A stretch of DNA of 64,000 nucleotides from Paramacrobiotus metropolitanus (lineage: Eukaryota; Tardigrada; Eutardigrada; Parachela; Macrobiotidae): assembly GCF_019649055.1 (NCBI RefSeq), contig NW_026570232.1:434001-498000 (forward strand), written 5' to 3'. Below are positions 10,927-25,900 of the stretch, piece after piece. Position numbers and translations under genes: made by a program. Numbering within the stretch: position 1 is the first letter of the stretch; the number at the start of each line of letters is the position of its first letter. The notes under the pieces are model-generated. The model had not been told where the DNA came from, ran no database searches, and worked only from the letters and a program-made list of their open reading frames with translations.

Positions 10927-13900
10927 TTAACCACCCAATCGCGACATGAATTCATGCGGATTCGGGTTCATCATCATCTGCAGAGTTTGCTGTTGTTGCT
11001 GTATTCGCGCCATAGCGTGGTGCTGTTCTTCCATGGCTCGCACAGCCTGAGCTTGCTGGATAGCATGTGCCTGTGCCTAAATACAACAAAAGTAAGATCA
11101 GTATTTTGTGTCATTATATAAATTAAAATCACGTACAAGTACTGCACTCAACTTTACAACAATGAAGTTTTGGATTAAATATCTTATTTTCACCACGCTA
11201 TGAAGTCCACTCGTACACACCTGCATATAAGCCGCTTCTTGTTCAAAAATATTCTGTCGGCCTAAGGCATGGAGTGTCGCCGCATCCGGTCCAGACATGC
11301 CAGGATGTGGCTGACCCATAAACGGCGGACGAGCAAAGGGGCTTCCATTGGCGGCAGCGAAATACAGCTGAGCCATCTGCTCCTGGGTCGGTCCGGCCAT
11401 ATCGGGATGCATACCGTGCATGGCTGGATGCATCATTCCCGGATTGGGTCCCGGAGGCGGCAGCATCATGCGTTCCATAAGGGCCTCGCGCTGCTGTTGT
11501 TCCATCATTGATTGTGGCGTTAAATTGGGGTAGAGATTCATGAAAGGGTGCATGGGGCCAGCTGCTGCTGCACCGCTCTGCATCCGTCGCTGCAGTTCCA
11601 TCATGTGATCCAGACTGGACGGGTTGTGACCGGGCAGCATTCCCGGGGGGACGTTTCCACTGCGCATTAGGCGGTCGCGTTCCGATTGTTGCAGCCTATC
11701 AATGAGCCAAACTGGTATTATGCTCTGGCAAAGTTAATTTGAGCTTTTAAGTAACCAATTTGTTAACTGTCAGGCACAGTTGTATGCCCAGTATACTGCC
11801 CAAGTATGCGGAAAACCTTTTTTTTGCGTATGCAAAATTAATTAAGTCGGACGTGGACGTGTAAGCTGTATTTCAAGGAGAACCTATCTGTACAGTACTA
11901 CAAGAAAACTACAATTTATAACAAATTTATAGACGTCTCGTACCGAAACATTTGCTGCTGCTGCTCGTGGTAAAGGCTGGATGACATTGGTCCAAAAGGA
12001 GTCATGCCCGGATGCATCATTTCCGGCCCATGGGGGGATAATCCCGGATGTCGGGATGGCACAGTCATACGCGGAGGAGTATCAACAACGCGAGGCGTCG
12101 GCATCGGAAGTCCCGGTCCGGAGGGAACGGTACTACGGGCGTCGCGATCCCGTTCACTGCTGTTAGCTGCCTGAGAGCTGCCAGGTGTGCGCTAATCGAA
12201 CAAACTCACAATAAGCATTATATCATCATCAATTCGTATTAAAGGGTCCTTACTTTATCCTCTTTCATAGGAGCAGGTGACTTAATTGTTGTCTTCGATG
12301 TAGATGCCGCTGTCTGGCTTGGTCCGCCTCTTGGCTGCTTTTCCCTCTTCGCCATCAATGGTGATGGGTGGGAGGGCGCGAATGTATGATCCGTTCGTGC
12401 GCAAGAATTCGGTTCACGGTTCCATACACGAATCAACCTGATAAACACAGTTTAGCATGGATTCATTAACAAAATTCTGCTGCACTAAATTTATTCGGGA
12501 TTTAAAAATTATTTCGCTGGCAGAAACTGAACAAAACTTCTGTAGACCTAATTTTGATAGGCAACTTACTTTCCCCAACCGTCCATGAAGATCTTTCCAA
12601 CCTCTTTATCGGGGAATCCGACTTCAGCGTGATCAGGTTTAGGATCACAGTCTCTGGCCTGCTCCATCGGCGATAAAGGCATATCTCTGGACATTTCCGG
12701 AGGTAGATCTCCGGTGCATGTATCAATTTCCACCTTGATTATTGGCTCTTCTTTTATTCGCTCCTTTTTCTCAGGTTTTTCCATCTTTTCCTGTTTTATC
12801 TCATTCCTTTCCGGCTTAGGGGCAGGCGCCACGGTCTTCCCACCGCTATGCAGCGTCGCCGCCATGGGGCGGACGATGCCAATGGCTTTTGGCTCGCTTT
12901 TCACGCCCGGTTCCGTTTTAATCAACGCCAATGGCAGATCAATTCCCACAACATTCTTCGGCGACTTGACCAAACCGGGAGATTTCACCTGTATATCTTC
13001 CACTTTAATTGTGGGTCTACCAGGAGGTGAAGTGGGCAGATTAGCCACCGGGGATGGCAGAAGGGGAATGGAGTTCGATGCAGATTTACTGCTGGTTACA
13101 TCGGGTTTATTCTCCGACACAGCACCAACATCACCGGGAATATCCTCCTTAGGAACATCACATTTACCAGTGGCAGTCGGTTTATCCGATCCGCTGGTTT
13201 TTCGCCGTTTCCGGCTGTTGGTGGTGGATTGTATGGGTGGCGCCGTTTCAGTCACTGGACTGACTTTCGTCTCTTCGACTTTCACAGCAGCCTTTCCGCC
13301 TTTCCCGCGTCCCTTCTACCGAGCAGACAATTGATTTAGACACAATGATCCCCAATACGGAGAAAAAACTACAGATGTTCGGTGTGTTATTGTAATCGAT
13401 AAAGCAACAAAATGGGCAGCTAAAGATGTATATCGATTCAGTCGCCGTTACACTAATGGAATTAGCAAGCAATCGATTTGTTGATCGCAGTGGAAAATGT
13501 GAGTTTGCAATCATTCTATGACAGAGCAAACTAAACAGCGACGGCGATGGCGGTACTCTAACCGAATAAGTGGAAATGATAAAATTACACAAAACCGCCA
13601 TTAGGTGCGTTTTTGATTAATTGTATTTCCACCTAAGGCCAAACGAGATCGACAAGCGTTTATCAACACACTGATCAAACAGTATGTTTTACTGTGCGTA
13701 CAAGCCGCATCAAGAAAAAACGCATAAACTTGTTCTTCTCCATAAGCCTTGACGACATGGTGGTGTAATCGTATTCAGTCAAATGCATATTTAATGTCAA
13801 TTTCCAACACAAGTGTCATGAACTATTCAAGAGCTAATCGTTTTCACATTCCGCATACCATACTCAACACATACCTTTGTCTGCTTTGTCTCCGCACTGC

Positions 13901-16900
13901 CACCAGAGGAAACGCTGGCCGTACCCGGAGATCGCTGCGCTTTTTCGGCCACCGCAGCTGCCGTCGTATCCGGACTGGTATTACCACTTTTCGAACGACC
14001 GGCCTAACGATCACACGCCGTTATAGTTGCAATTTGACAATTTTCATTGGATCTGCACTTGAAATCTCGCCTAATCTTATGAAATTTAATTCCCCATAAC
14101 GCGATCGAGAAAGCTACTTATTATATCCTCAGTTTTCTGTCACAATTACAAACACAGTTAAATTCGAACTACTTCGTTGCCCTTCTACAAATTCAAAATC
14201 AAAGCGCCATTTTAAAAAAGCCCAAAATATTTCCAGACGCTAAACTGTAAAGTTTAATTCAGAACTATCTCGGGTTAAATCTGTTAAGATAAGTGGCCGT
14301 CCCTGGTGTCTTGCAATTAAAACGAGACTTACAGTAAATGGTAAACATATGTTACAAGGTAAATTAGATCAATGAATCAGTGTAACTAGATATATTAAAA
14401 GCCTGATGCTTTATGAGGTCATATTTACTTAAAACTCTGCGAACATGCACATATTACTCGTATATACGCACCGAATTATTTGTTCTTCGTGTCGTGGGAC
14501 CATTTTTCCCGTTGCCATTGGATGTATTAATGTTCTCATTGCCCTCTTCTTCCGGTGCCGATTTGGCATTAAAGGATGCATTATTTTCACGATCGTCAGG
14601 AGGGCGCAACTCCCCATATTTCTTAAAGAATAACCGGCAGTCATTGCACAGGATAGCCGATTTGTTGGTGGTCGGATGCCAGTCTTTGGACTCTATACAA
14701 CACAAACAAGCGATTGACAACGATAACGACCATTAGCCAGCCTGTTTTACGCACCGGGCTTGATAAGATTTATGAGTGTTTAATGGAAAGAGAATTGGAT
14801 ATAAAATGTTATTACAAACCCACCCGTGGCATTGCAGTTGCTGCACTGATAAGTACTGAGATCCTTATCGGACTCCTCCGATTCCCTGTCCTCGTCGCTG
14901 GACGGATTGAGATCAACAAAGTCGGATGATAGTGTCGTCCGATTGGGACGGCCGCGCATGCGCCGCATCATATTGGTCGGCCGACGCGGGGGCTTCCGCA
15001 CTGATTTCATCAGCTTATTACCCGCCGGCGTCTTCTTCCACTGATAGTAGAATTCAATCAATTCAGCCTGTACAACAACCGACGACACTTTAGCACCAGG
15101 CTCAATCATCCCATAATCATAACATACAAGAACCAACAAAATCAATATCGGCCAAAAGTTTCCCCTCTTCGCCATGCAACTCCCATGTTCAAACAGCATC
15201 GATCGATGCAAAGTCATAAAAGCTGCTCTGGCCTTCTGTAGTGTGATATCGGGGTTAACGCTGGTCGTTTATTCTTCATAAATTTGCAGATTGTTTCAAT
15301 TAGGCTTTCCATTTTATTAAGTAATTTGCTCGTGCAGCACACCACGAGAGCACCCATATTCCAATTTCGACCTACATTACTAATCTCATTTTTCCTGAAG
15401 CGCATTCAGCTCATTGCACTCTGCACCGGAAGAAGTCACGCAAAATCAGTCCTAACAGCGGTGATGATTGCTGTAAGTAATCGATCACGACTACCAGGCA
15501 CACCAATCTACTCATATCCATTCACTTATCAAATTTCATTTCCGAAAACCGTGGTGAGAAACAAACCCTTCCACTAAAAACTGCTTTTTTAAAAATCGAT
15601 TTTAGTTTCATAGAATTATTGCAGTTACTTCCGGAAAATGTAGTGAGAAAAAAGTATTCCACTAAAAACTGTTTACACGTACTTAAAAATCGATTTTTGG
15701 CTTCCTATAATTCTGCGTCCAGCAGGCACGCAATCAGAATGAAAGCTATCAAAGCGCGTAAGCGAATATGTGAAGCAGTCAATGCGGAAAACTTATAAAC
15801 TGCAAGATAAAATATTAAAGCAAGAGGTACGACAAATTAAAAGTGAATCCATCGGTAAAAAGCCGAAATCGCCGTAAAGCTGGAATATCTTAAGACACTT
15901 GAAGTCGACTTCCGTTTGGCTAATCGATGGCACTTCCCCGCACACTCACTACCACAATACGCCATTAAAACCACAATTAGCTCATCTCAATCTGTTCTCG
16001 TGACGAATGCAAACAGCAGCTCACTTGGCACCTGAATGTTGACTGCCTCCAAAATGTCGCCGCGTCAGTAACACACACAAACAACTAATCACTCGTATGA
16101 TTTGCTTGCTTTGTCCTTTGGAAACAGTGTCATTGACTCAACCGCACAAGACCAGCAAAGAAACAGCAAGAGAGAGAGAGAGACTAGAAAACCCCCCACT
16201 TCGACGGGCGCAAGCACTTGAAAGAAATGAAGAGAAAAAAACAACAACCTCGTCACTTACCGTGGTATGATGCGGTAAGAGTTCCTTGCGTATTCGAAAG
16301 AAATTCTTATCCCATTTCCTGACGCCCTTGACGAAATTCTTCTGCACAAGGCAAAAAGCAAGATCAGTCAGTCATAATTATTTATATTTATCAAGTGTTA
16401 TTATTAATATCCAACTACAGACTACACTACCCAACTCACTCGATACCTGTATTACCAGACGATTGAAATTTTTTTTGTTAATTTAGAAAACCTTATACTT
16501 TTGTTTTGGTTTGATTCTATGAAATAAAAGTCAACGGACACAAACACCAGCAATTATCCTCACCGTATCCTCTTCGCTCCATTTATTGTTCTCCTGCTGT
16601 TGCATCACAATCACCGCGTGCAGCGCCGCTTCCATGTTGTAATTGTGCTTATACAACTGCAGCCCCAAAAACACACACACAACGCGTCAAGAGGTTTGTC
16701 ATTGAAACACACAGCATCTTGAACGGTGCTTTGTCAGGCGACGCACACCGATTACACAGCAGCACAATACCATTTTCTTACGTACCAGATCAAAGGCTTT
16801 TTGTCGCGCTTCATCCTTGTAGATGTTGACGTCGGGTACGTCGGGCGCGGGATAATTATTGTCGGTGTAGATGCAGAGACGGTGCGCGAAGACGCTGCGC

Positions 16901-19900
16901 GCCGCGTTCACATACATGTTGATGTGGTCGTTGGCGGTCTCCTTGGGCCGCCACATGCACTCTTCCGGGCACTTCTCGGGCATCTGCGCCGGCGCCACAT
17001 CCTCCCTTAATTCCGGCAGCTTGGCCTGGTGTTTGGGCCCCACCCGGATTTCGCCCTGTGGGGGCGCCAGTCCTGATTTGGAATTGTAACCGAAGATGTA
17101 GAAGAAAGTGTCCGGTTTGGCCACGAATTCCTTCGCGGCGTTAATGTCGCGGAAATGACGAACCTCACTCAAGCCCCTGTGTGGACCATCAAGGAATTAA
17201 AGATTACAGTATTGCTTTTGCAACAAAAGGGGTGTGATGGACAATCGTGATTATCGAATAAATACACTATAAATTATGCAGTGAGGTTCTCAATGCCTCA
17301 GAGACTGCGTAAAAACAACAAAAAGCCGATTAGCGGATTCAAAGTTTCAGTCAGGTGAAAGGCACCACATTGTAGCGCGCACATATTGGCTATCACTTTC
17401 GTTGGCACCGCCCAGTGCTCTTCATTGTTATGAAAACGATTGGTCACAAGTACAGTACAGAAAACCGATAGCCACAGAATACCCACGTTAATATTAATAT
17501 GGTTATAGTCACAGAACATATGTTATTTTGCATAATGATATATTATTAGCTTCAGATAAAAATTGACAAAAACAAGTAGTCTGATAGAATTTTGTAGGTT
17601 TTAGTCGTATTAGATCGACAGGGATGTCTTGTTTCTAACAAGTATCAAAACAATACGGAATTTAAATGCAAAATATAAGCCGGAAGTGCATGCATGTACA
17701 TATTATGTCTGATTCAGTCTGAAAATATAAGCAACGGTAATAATATTAAATTTTGCTCCCTGTAAAGTAGTTATGTCCTTAGCCGCACAGGCGGTGTATT
17801 GTGTACCCTATGTTTCTCCGCAAAATATGGGGAAAATGTTCAGGTTTTAATTTGGGTTTGCACTTTGTAGTTTGCAGTTACTAAACTCAATCTGGCAACG
17901 ATTTCCTCTATGCTACGTAATGGAACGGAAAAAATGGAAACTTGCATGCGTAATTAGAATGCAGGTACAAATACTTGTACTCTGTACGAAACAGTATTGT
18001 ACTGTACACAGGTGCAACCGCAGCTGCAGCGGACCTACAAATTATTTCAACTTGAGCCAAGCACAAGCGCTTGCACAGTACAGTAACGCGCGAAACCTAG
18101 ATCTCATGTTTTATGAAGCGTTTTTATGACGGTTGACGTACGTAAGGTAATTATGCCAGTTAGCTGCTGCTAAAAGAAAACCGATTCACGCGAAAAGGTA
18201 AGTTTAAGTAAATCATTGATGTGAGGCACTACATGGACGTAAAAACATGGATTGTATATTTATGTTCCTCTAGCATTATTACTACTTATTTATTTATTTC
18301 GCAGTATGTACAAGCTACAAAGCAATATTCGCTAACAATCAGAAAACACAGTCAAATGAAGAATTTGTCCAACTTAATAACTGCCATCATTGTTCGCATA
18401 TACAAGTACATACTATTATGAACTATAATAATAAATGCAATATCATACATGGCTAGTGTTTCACGTACCGTAATGCTGAAACTGGATAGGAATCGCAAAC
18501 ACCGTCGGCAGCAACTAATTCACGGCTTTGAATATGACTGGAAAGTCCGTCCTGGCCTCCAGAATCTGTCATTATCAAATGTAACCATTAGGATAAATGC
18601 AAACGTCTTTCGGGCCCGATTTAACGTGGTTAAAACGGACAACAACGCGACGAGCACCAGCACGAACAAATATTGTACTTATGAGTTAGCAGTCATCGTA
18701 AAAATTAAAAAAGGGGTCGAACCAAATATGCCAGCCTTCAGGTTCAGGTTAGCGGCGACATGCACGGTATGTGTGGCATGCGCTGTAGTGTACACGGCCA
18801 TCTAACATGACGATCGGATTCCATAACACCAAAACCCAGCATCCGAATACACGGGGCGGCACTCAACTCCGCCGAGTACACATTTACAGGCTACAACACA
18901 CATTTTCAAATTCATCTTTTAGAAAATGATCGACCAGACAGCGAGTGTTTATTCAGTTCCCCTGGGACGACGTCACATCCGCTGTGCAGTATCATGTATG
19001 TGCCTACTGCCGGCATTCCAAACCGACCCATTTTAACCAGATCCCAATCGTTTGTAGTCTTGGGAAAAGATGTGCGCCCAGCGCTGCACACTTTGCCATT
19101 AATGCCACTAGTCGACTTACACGGTATAAGCGCAAACGCTAATCTTGGGACAATCTATGCGCCACAGATTGCACCCAGCGCTACCAGCAGCGTTGCGTAC
19201 AGGCCTTTGTATTTGTTTGAAATATCGATTTCAGCATGTGCTGATATATTTCAGGCACAAGTCGCGCTTATCGAGCGGACTCTATAGCGCAACAAAATCG
19301 TAAAAGCGAAGGAGGATCATAATACAAGCACAAATTACTGCAACTAATCGCATAGTGACTCGAAAAACGTCCATCACACTCCCACAGATCACTTCCGCTC
19401 ATCGTTCTGGGGATCCCATACGGCTACGTATGTGCACGGACCGTCTCATGTTTAACCAATGACAAAAGCACCGTATCTCGTCATTATGACACATGAGCAC
19501 GAGATTCTTGCGCAGCTGTTTATAAAAAACAAGCGTCCCTAATCCTATGGGTAGTAGCTATCTGCACTTGGTTAGCTACCTTATGTCAAAATGCTATCTT
19601 TATCAACTGACGTTAATGTACAAACGTTTCCCATGCTATCAGCAATCAGCATACCGCGACGCAACCGGTATGGGCGAAATCAAGATTCAATTTGGATATT
19701 GTTATACAGCTTATGATATTTTACAATAAGTGTCCATTCGTTTAAGCAGTGCAATCGTTAAAAGTTAAAACATAACCGACGATAATGTGGGTACAACAAC
19801 CGATAATACTTTTAACGTTGCCGAAACACAGTTTTGCCGTGCTACAATACACCTAACAATAAGTTGTAGAGTAGTAATAATTGGTTATAGGATCGACGGT

Positions 19901-22900
19901 GCATGTATCAACTGTATATTACACCAAAAAAGTAGAAACTGCAAATTCTGCAAAACAACATTTTGGCACAGTTTTCTGCGATAAACAAAATGCCATATGT
20001 CCTGCACATAATTCTCATTTGCGCATTATGTTAAAAATAATTTCGTTTTAATTTATAAGCCGTGAAAAGAAACTGCGATCTCACAAACAGTTGGCAAAAA
20101 TTGCCGATCTGCCATATTGCACGAAGCTGGACTTTGGATTAAAGGTGGTAAATGTACTGTTATCGACTATTTATGTTCACCGTCGTCCATACACGCCGGG
20201 GCACGCCCTTTACTTTCTTCACCAAATTTTCATTTAGGTACTCGTACGGAATTCTATTGCTCTTCCGTTAAATACTACGGGGAAAATACATTTACTCCGA
20301 TTAAATAAGAATGGTCGACGGTCGACCAGCCCTTACCATTAAAATTTATTTTCAACAGTGAACGTACTATTGAATTATAGTCGTTTAATGCTACCGCACT
20401 TGCAGTAAATTGAAACTGCCAACGGCGACACCGGTTAATCCAAATCATACCAACCGAAAAACTTTCAACTATTTATTCGCTTGGCTAAACACACCAATTT
20501 CGCGCTTTTTTATCTGTTTAACTTGTACACTTTTGGCTCGCAGGTGAATGCGATACAGTCGACATAACGCGGAATACTGATGCGAAACCATAAACACACA
20601 CACACACACACACACCGGCGGCTTCATTTGGTTTGTTATTACGGTTGCTGACGCTGTAACGATTTTTTCTCGACAGACGGGTGAGATAGTAGTTACAGTG
20701 ACGGGTGAGATAGTTATAGTATTTGTAGTTACAGTTATTGAGGTATTCTCCTTACGTTTACTGTAACTGCTTATTCGAAAAGAAGAATCGAAATATGTTT
20801 TACGTTGTAAGAAGACAATGAAGGCAACAATATCGTGCTGTAATCCATGCTTAAAACGATATCCCTCGAATGTATTACTTATCGAAAACCGTTTTTTAAC
20901 AGATACAACCGACAACTAAACAACAAACATGTGTTTGGGTTACAGTCGCATGCCTGTCAACAAATGGCCCGAGTAATTACTGGGCCAGGTTTACAGCAGG
21001 ACGACGCTCACGTAATCTATTCCACTACAGTAATTCATAAAGACTGATACGTACAGATAAATAAACACAGAAGATACAGGAGCACAGAGGATATGTTTTG
21101 TGAGTATGAGTGTTGTGATCAATATGGCTATTGGTTATGAAGTAAAATAGAGCGCAAGAGCGATGCGGTACTCCTTTCCCTCGTCTGTTGATGCAAATGG
21201 TTTTTACAGCTTATTACGACCTAGTTAAGCAAAACAAATAGCACTTGAACGCTGTGGCGATGTTGGCGGCAGCGCTGGTGATCTGTTATAACCGGTTTTC
21301 TATCAGCACTAATTATTGACACTGCAAGGGCAGAAGATTAATCTGTACGTTCTCCACCTCGGCATCAATTGGATTTATACACCAACAATGACAAACACAC
21401 AACTCCGGTCGAAAATTATGCGCATGAACATTTGAGCAGTGGCAATGTTTCATCAATGTATACAAATGAGTTATGTGTACGCGTTATGCCTAAAGCGACA
21501 TTCAAACAGCGCGTTCATTTTATTTCACGGTGCTCACTAACAGGACGGCAAATAGCGACTTCCACTTTGTTTACCCCATGGTCAATATCTAATCCATGTT
21601 TGCAATTTGCATTGCATATTTTCCAGCGTCGTCGACAGCATTTATTTCTGTCGAAGTTTCGACGAATAGATAGTGGAGTGCATCCACATAGATAGCGCTA
21701 AACGGTATTAATTAACCAACATCGGGAGCCCATAGTTGTTATTGTACAAGGTTTTGTAATGTTACGATTAATAGCCCAAGTCCACCTACATAATTCAGAC
21801 ATGAAGCGCGAATAATTAAGGCTATATATTAATATATGTAAAACAAGACTATCAACTCTTGACCGTAAAAAAAAATTGCTGCAGCAACTTCTATGACAGC
21901 AGGCAATACTTTTATATTATTTTACAACCGAAACGTTCAGCTGTCTCTTTTCCGCTTTCGATTTGCAAGTTTGTTTGTGCTTAATTCTATGCAATAATGA
22001 CAACGAGGATTCGTTATAAAGTTCAGATAAAATTATATCCATTAACATTTTCCCTTACGTCCAAACTTAACTACCATTACGCATACAGAATCATATTCGC
22101 GGAGAATATTATGCGAATAATGGCTATCAAAGGACGAAACACTCTAGCTGTTTTCGTAGATTTGTGCGTGCCACCACTACCAAGAAACGGGAAAAAACTT
22201 GTTTTGTTTGGCTAATGCCTTAATAAAAAACTGACAAAGCTGTGCTACTTGACTTTTTGCAGAGGTTGCATAAACCATAAGGCTTATACTTCAGTTTAAA
22301 CGCAATCAAATACTCATTTACTTTAGGTCGGTGTGTGAGCTCAGAGCACACCCGGTAACGCCAGCTCAAAGATTTTCCACCGCAAACGTCACTTCTTGTA
22401 GACCAAACTCTAATCATTCCGACTCGTCTTTTAGTCAGTCTGACAGTACACTTATTTTGCACTATTATGCTCAAATGTAATTATACTCTGTAATGCTTGG
22501 TTATTTTGATATCTAGTCCGGAGATAAGATTGTTTAGTAAATCACTGGAGCTTGCTGTATTATCAGCAAGTTTCAACCACACCTTCTACTGAAGTGCATG
22601 CACTAAAAGTCACGATTCGTCCCGTACAGATACATTGAAATGATTGAATCACATCCCGTAAACACTAAGTAATGCCGCGATTAATGAAAACAAATTAACG
22701 ATTTCATTTGTCCATTCGTAAAACGCAAAGTAAATTGTCTGGTCATCGGTTCTCAGTGAGGAAAGTGCCGCATGCCGTTCGCAGATACTACAGTTCAATG
22801 TGAGGGCCCTATAATTTAAACCGAAAAAGAGTACTGTAAAGTGGCATAAATCGATTTTTTTCTGCGATGTGAAAGTGTCATACCAGGATTTGTATCCGGC

Positions 22901-25900
22901 CGTGGATGTTACGCCGGTAATTAGTCACGCGTTATATACACAGCGCCCATCCCGAGTCGACAAAAATAAAGACATTAAGCTTTCTATTGATAAGGCAACT
23001 GATCATTGCCTGCTTGAAAAGCCACAGATCATAATCCTGTTAGTGAATCCCATACCTACAAGTCTAGAGCACAGGCTGAGCCCTTATTGCCACCCGAAGG
23101 ACCATTAGAGCTTTATGAATTGTTGCCGAATAGCGGTGTCAAAATGAGCGGATATTATTCCGCTCTATACTGTATCTGTACACAGCAACTCACTTGATGG
23201 TCAGGACACCCGGCACCGCTACGAGCACGTCTCAAGTCTCAGCCAGCAGCAGCAAGTGTAAATGAATCCCACACGCTTTCATTACACAAGCACCAAATGC
23301 GTCGGCTAAATCTGGGCTTGTCAATTAGAGTCAATTTCTTATTAATTACATAGCACCTCACAACTAGTAGTATTAGCGCGATTTTACAGACTAAATAGAC
23401 GAAAATAATTTTTGATAGTGCTCTTCTATAGTGAAAAATTTTCATCCATTGGAAAGCGTGTTAAGATTTATACCAGATTAAATGGAAGTATAATTATATT
23501 ATTTATACCAGATTAAATGGAAGTTAAGATTTATACCAGATTAAATGGAAGTACTGTGATTCACTGTATATTTTATTCAAGCAAATTAAACCGTTAAAGA
23601 AAATCAAAGCTGCCTAGCGCGCATAGCTACCAACAAAACAGCCAGCTATGCATATATAATTCGCTGACACCTGCATACTAACTTACCAACGCGCTGCAAT
23701 TACAGGAATAGTCAATTATGTCCATAATTAGCTGTACAACGTAATCGTCACGACGACAGCCGATCAGATGGCGATAATTCTCATTCGGTTTCTCGCATGA
23801 AAGGAAATTAGATGTTGTTTGCGATGATCGGTTACAGTAATCTTGACGTGATACACAAGTAAACGCCTATACAGTAATGTTCCACTACAAACGCATCCGC
23901 ACACTCATGATCAGCAGCCAGCAGAAATTCGCACTGTGTGTAACCACACCAATAAAATTAATGCAAAATATAATCACCGGATAAGTTTAAAACATTAAGA
24001 ACACAAGCTTCACCATAGATTCTAGCAATGCATATTGGCTCAGTGTGCAAACAACAAAACGACGAAAACATCTGCGTATGTACATACACGTATTTGATAA
24101 TCCGATTGGCGGAATTTAGATTATGTGCACATCAACACAGAGCTTTATGAATACTGATTCTCGTAGCGTTTGGCCCAGCTATAGCGATAAAAATCGATAT
24201 AAGCGCTCTCATAAAATATCTATACAAGTATACAGGGGTTATAATACAGAAGCATTGTAGCGTGTTTAACGTTTCGACATCACCTAAATTACGAAATAAT
24301 CGATGCCTCGAAGGTTTATTAAAAACCAGTGACATCCTAAGTTTTGCTTGACCACTAAAAGCAAACTTCCGGAGTCGGCAAAATCCTCCAATGGAGCTCT
24401 GTATTCTTATAGCACTTCAAAAACTGAACCCGAATGCGAAATTTTCTTCGCCATCGTATTGAATGCTCAGTGCACTAGTGCAGTGTAGTTCAACACTTTA
24501 CAGACGTAGCTACAGTACTGTACCTTTACACCCTGCTTGTTACGCTTACATAATTACCGTACAACAGCATATGACAGCATGTAAGTAAGTCCGTAAACTT
24601 GGCTCATACGAGATAATTACACCGAAGATTATCTTCCTTTCTACATCTACAGTTCATATTTTATGATAACAATATTGATTGAAGTTAAACATGAGGGTAC
24701 GCCATATGTTCACTGGACGGTGTAGAGTATCGAGTGGATGATTTCTTTTGTCGGCAAAAATACATCTGATTACTTACTGTTCCCAAAGGAAACGCAAAGT
24801 GTGAAATTAAAATTAAGGACAGGCTTAAAAGGATGAAGAGACAGTCTGAGACACACATGATTCATATTCATATAACATATATCTATATTTTAGAACAGCA
24901 CGCAACAACAATTGATTTAGTTTATCTTTATCTTTAGCTTAATAACAACAAGCCAAGCATAAGCTTCTGAGGCGTTTGATGCCGGCCTGTTCTATATTGC
25001 CACTGTATTACTGCTGATTATAAACGCGGATTGGGCAGAAATAAAATTTTAAAACAAATATACAGATGTTTCTATCTTGTTGCGAGTAAGGTTCACTTTA
25101 ATTTTATTATTAGCTGTTTTAGTCTGCATATGGACGTTGGCTGACCAACTATAAACCTATTGCCAAATGTCATTCTAATCAGAAAATTAAACAGCGTTCC
25201 ACACCGAAATTAATAGCATGCCACGGTACCATTGAAACGAGGCCAGCATGAAAGCACTACAACCAACAAGGTGGGATGATGTGTTGCACGCTCTTGGATA
25301 AGTAATTTCACAGCTATCTTTTGATTAGATTGAAAAATCTGAAATACGTCATTAACAGCCTAATAACAAGTATTTACTGTAGCCGCATTTTCAAATAGCT
25401 AACCACCCAGCGATTGCATTCCAGCTAGAAGAGAAAGCAAACGATCGATGAAATAACACAAACACTTGAACCGTTACATGTAAGTGGGCCTGCGAGAAGG
25501 AACTGCTTTCATGTCTGCTTACCATACTCGCACAAAAAGCTAATTGCCAAAGGAAAATCATAAATGCTCGCATTCCCTTGACTGGCCTGAATTCCAAGCG
25601 GCACTTTAAAATGGACTAAATTGTTCCCTGTTAGAGGGATATTCTATAATCCATCCCTTTCACTTTAACCTCAATAAATGTACAGCCAACAACTAACAAG
25701 TACTGTATCTTCGTGCCGTTCTTTCTGCAACTGATTGTCATCCAAAATGTAAAATTTATACACGTCATTAATATCCAATAGTGGACCAATACGGCATCCT
25801 GTAACCGTATTTCTGAGCTGATTAAAATTTTATTCTTCTTCAGTAATCGTCAGAACAAATTAAAATGGATATATCATACTTGCTTCGGCTTCGAACCGCT

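Noticed and set aside
12714-13334. Plus-strand open frame of 206 codons
   Set aside because: It is the complement of a long low-complexity atrophin exon, and no splice or domain evidence supports it.
18449-18805. Plus-strand open frame of 118 codons
   Set aside because: It overlaps the fourth BAH exon on the other strand, which fits both neighbouring phases and the RERE alignment.
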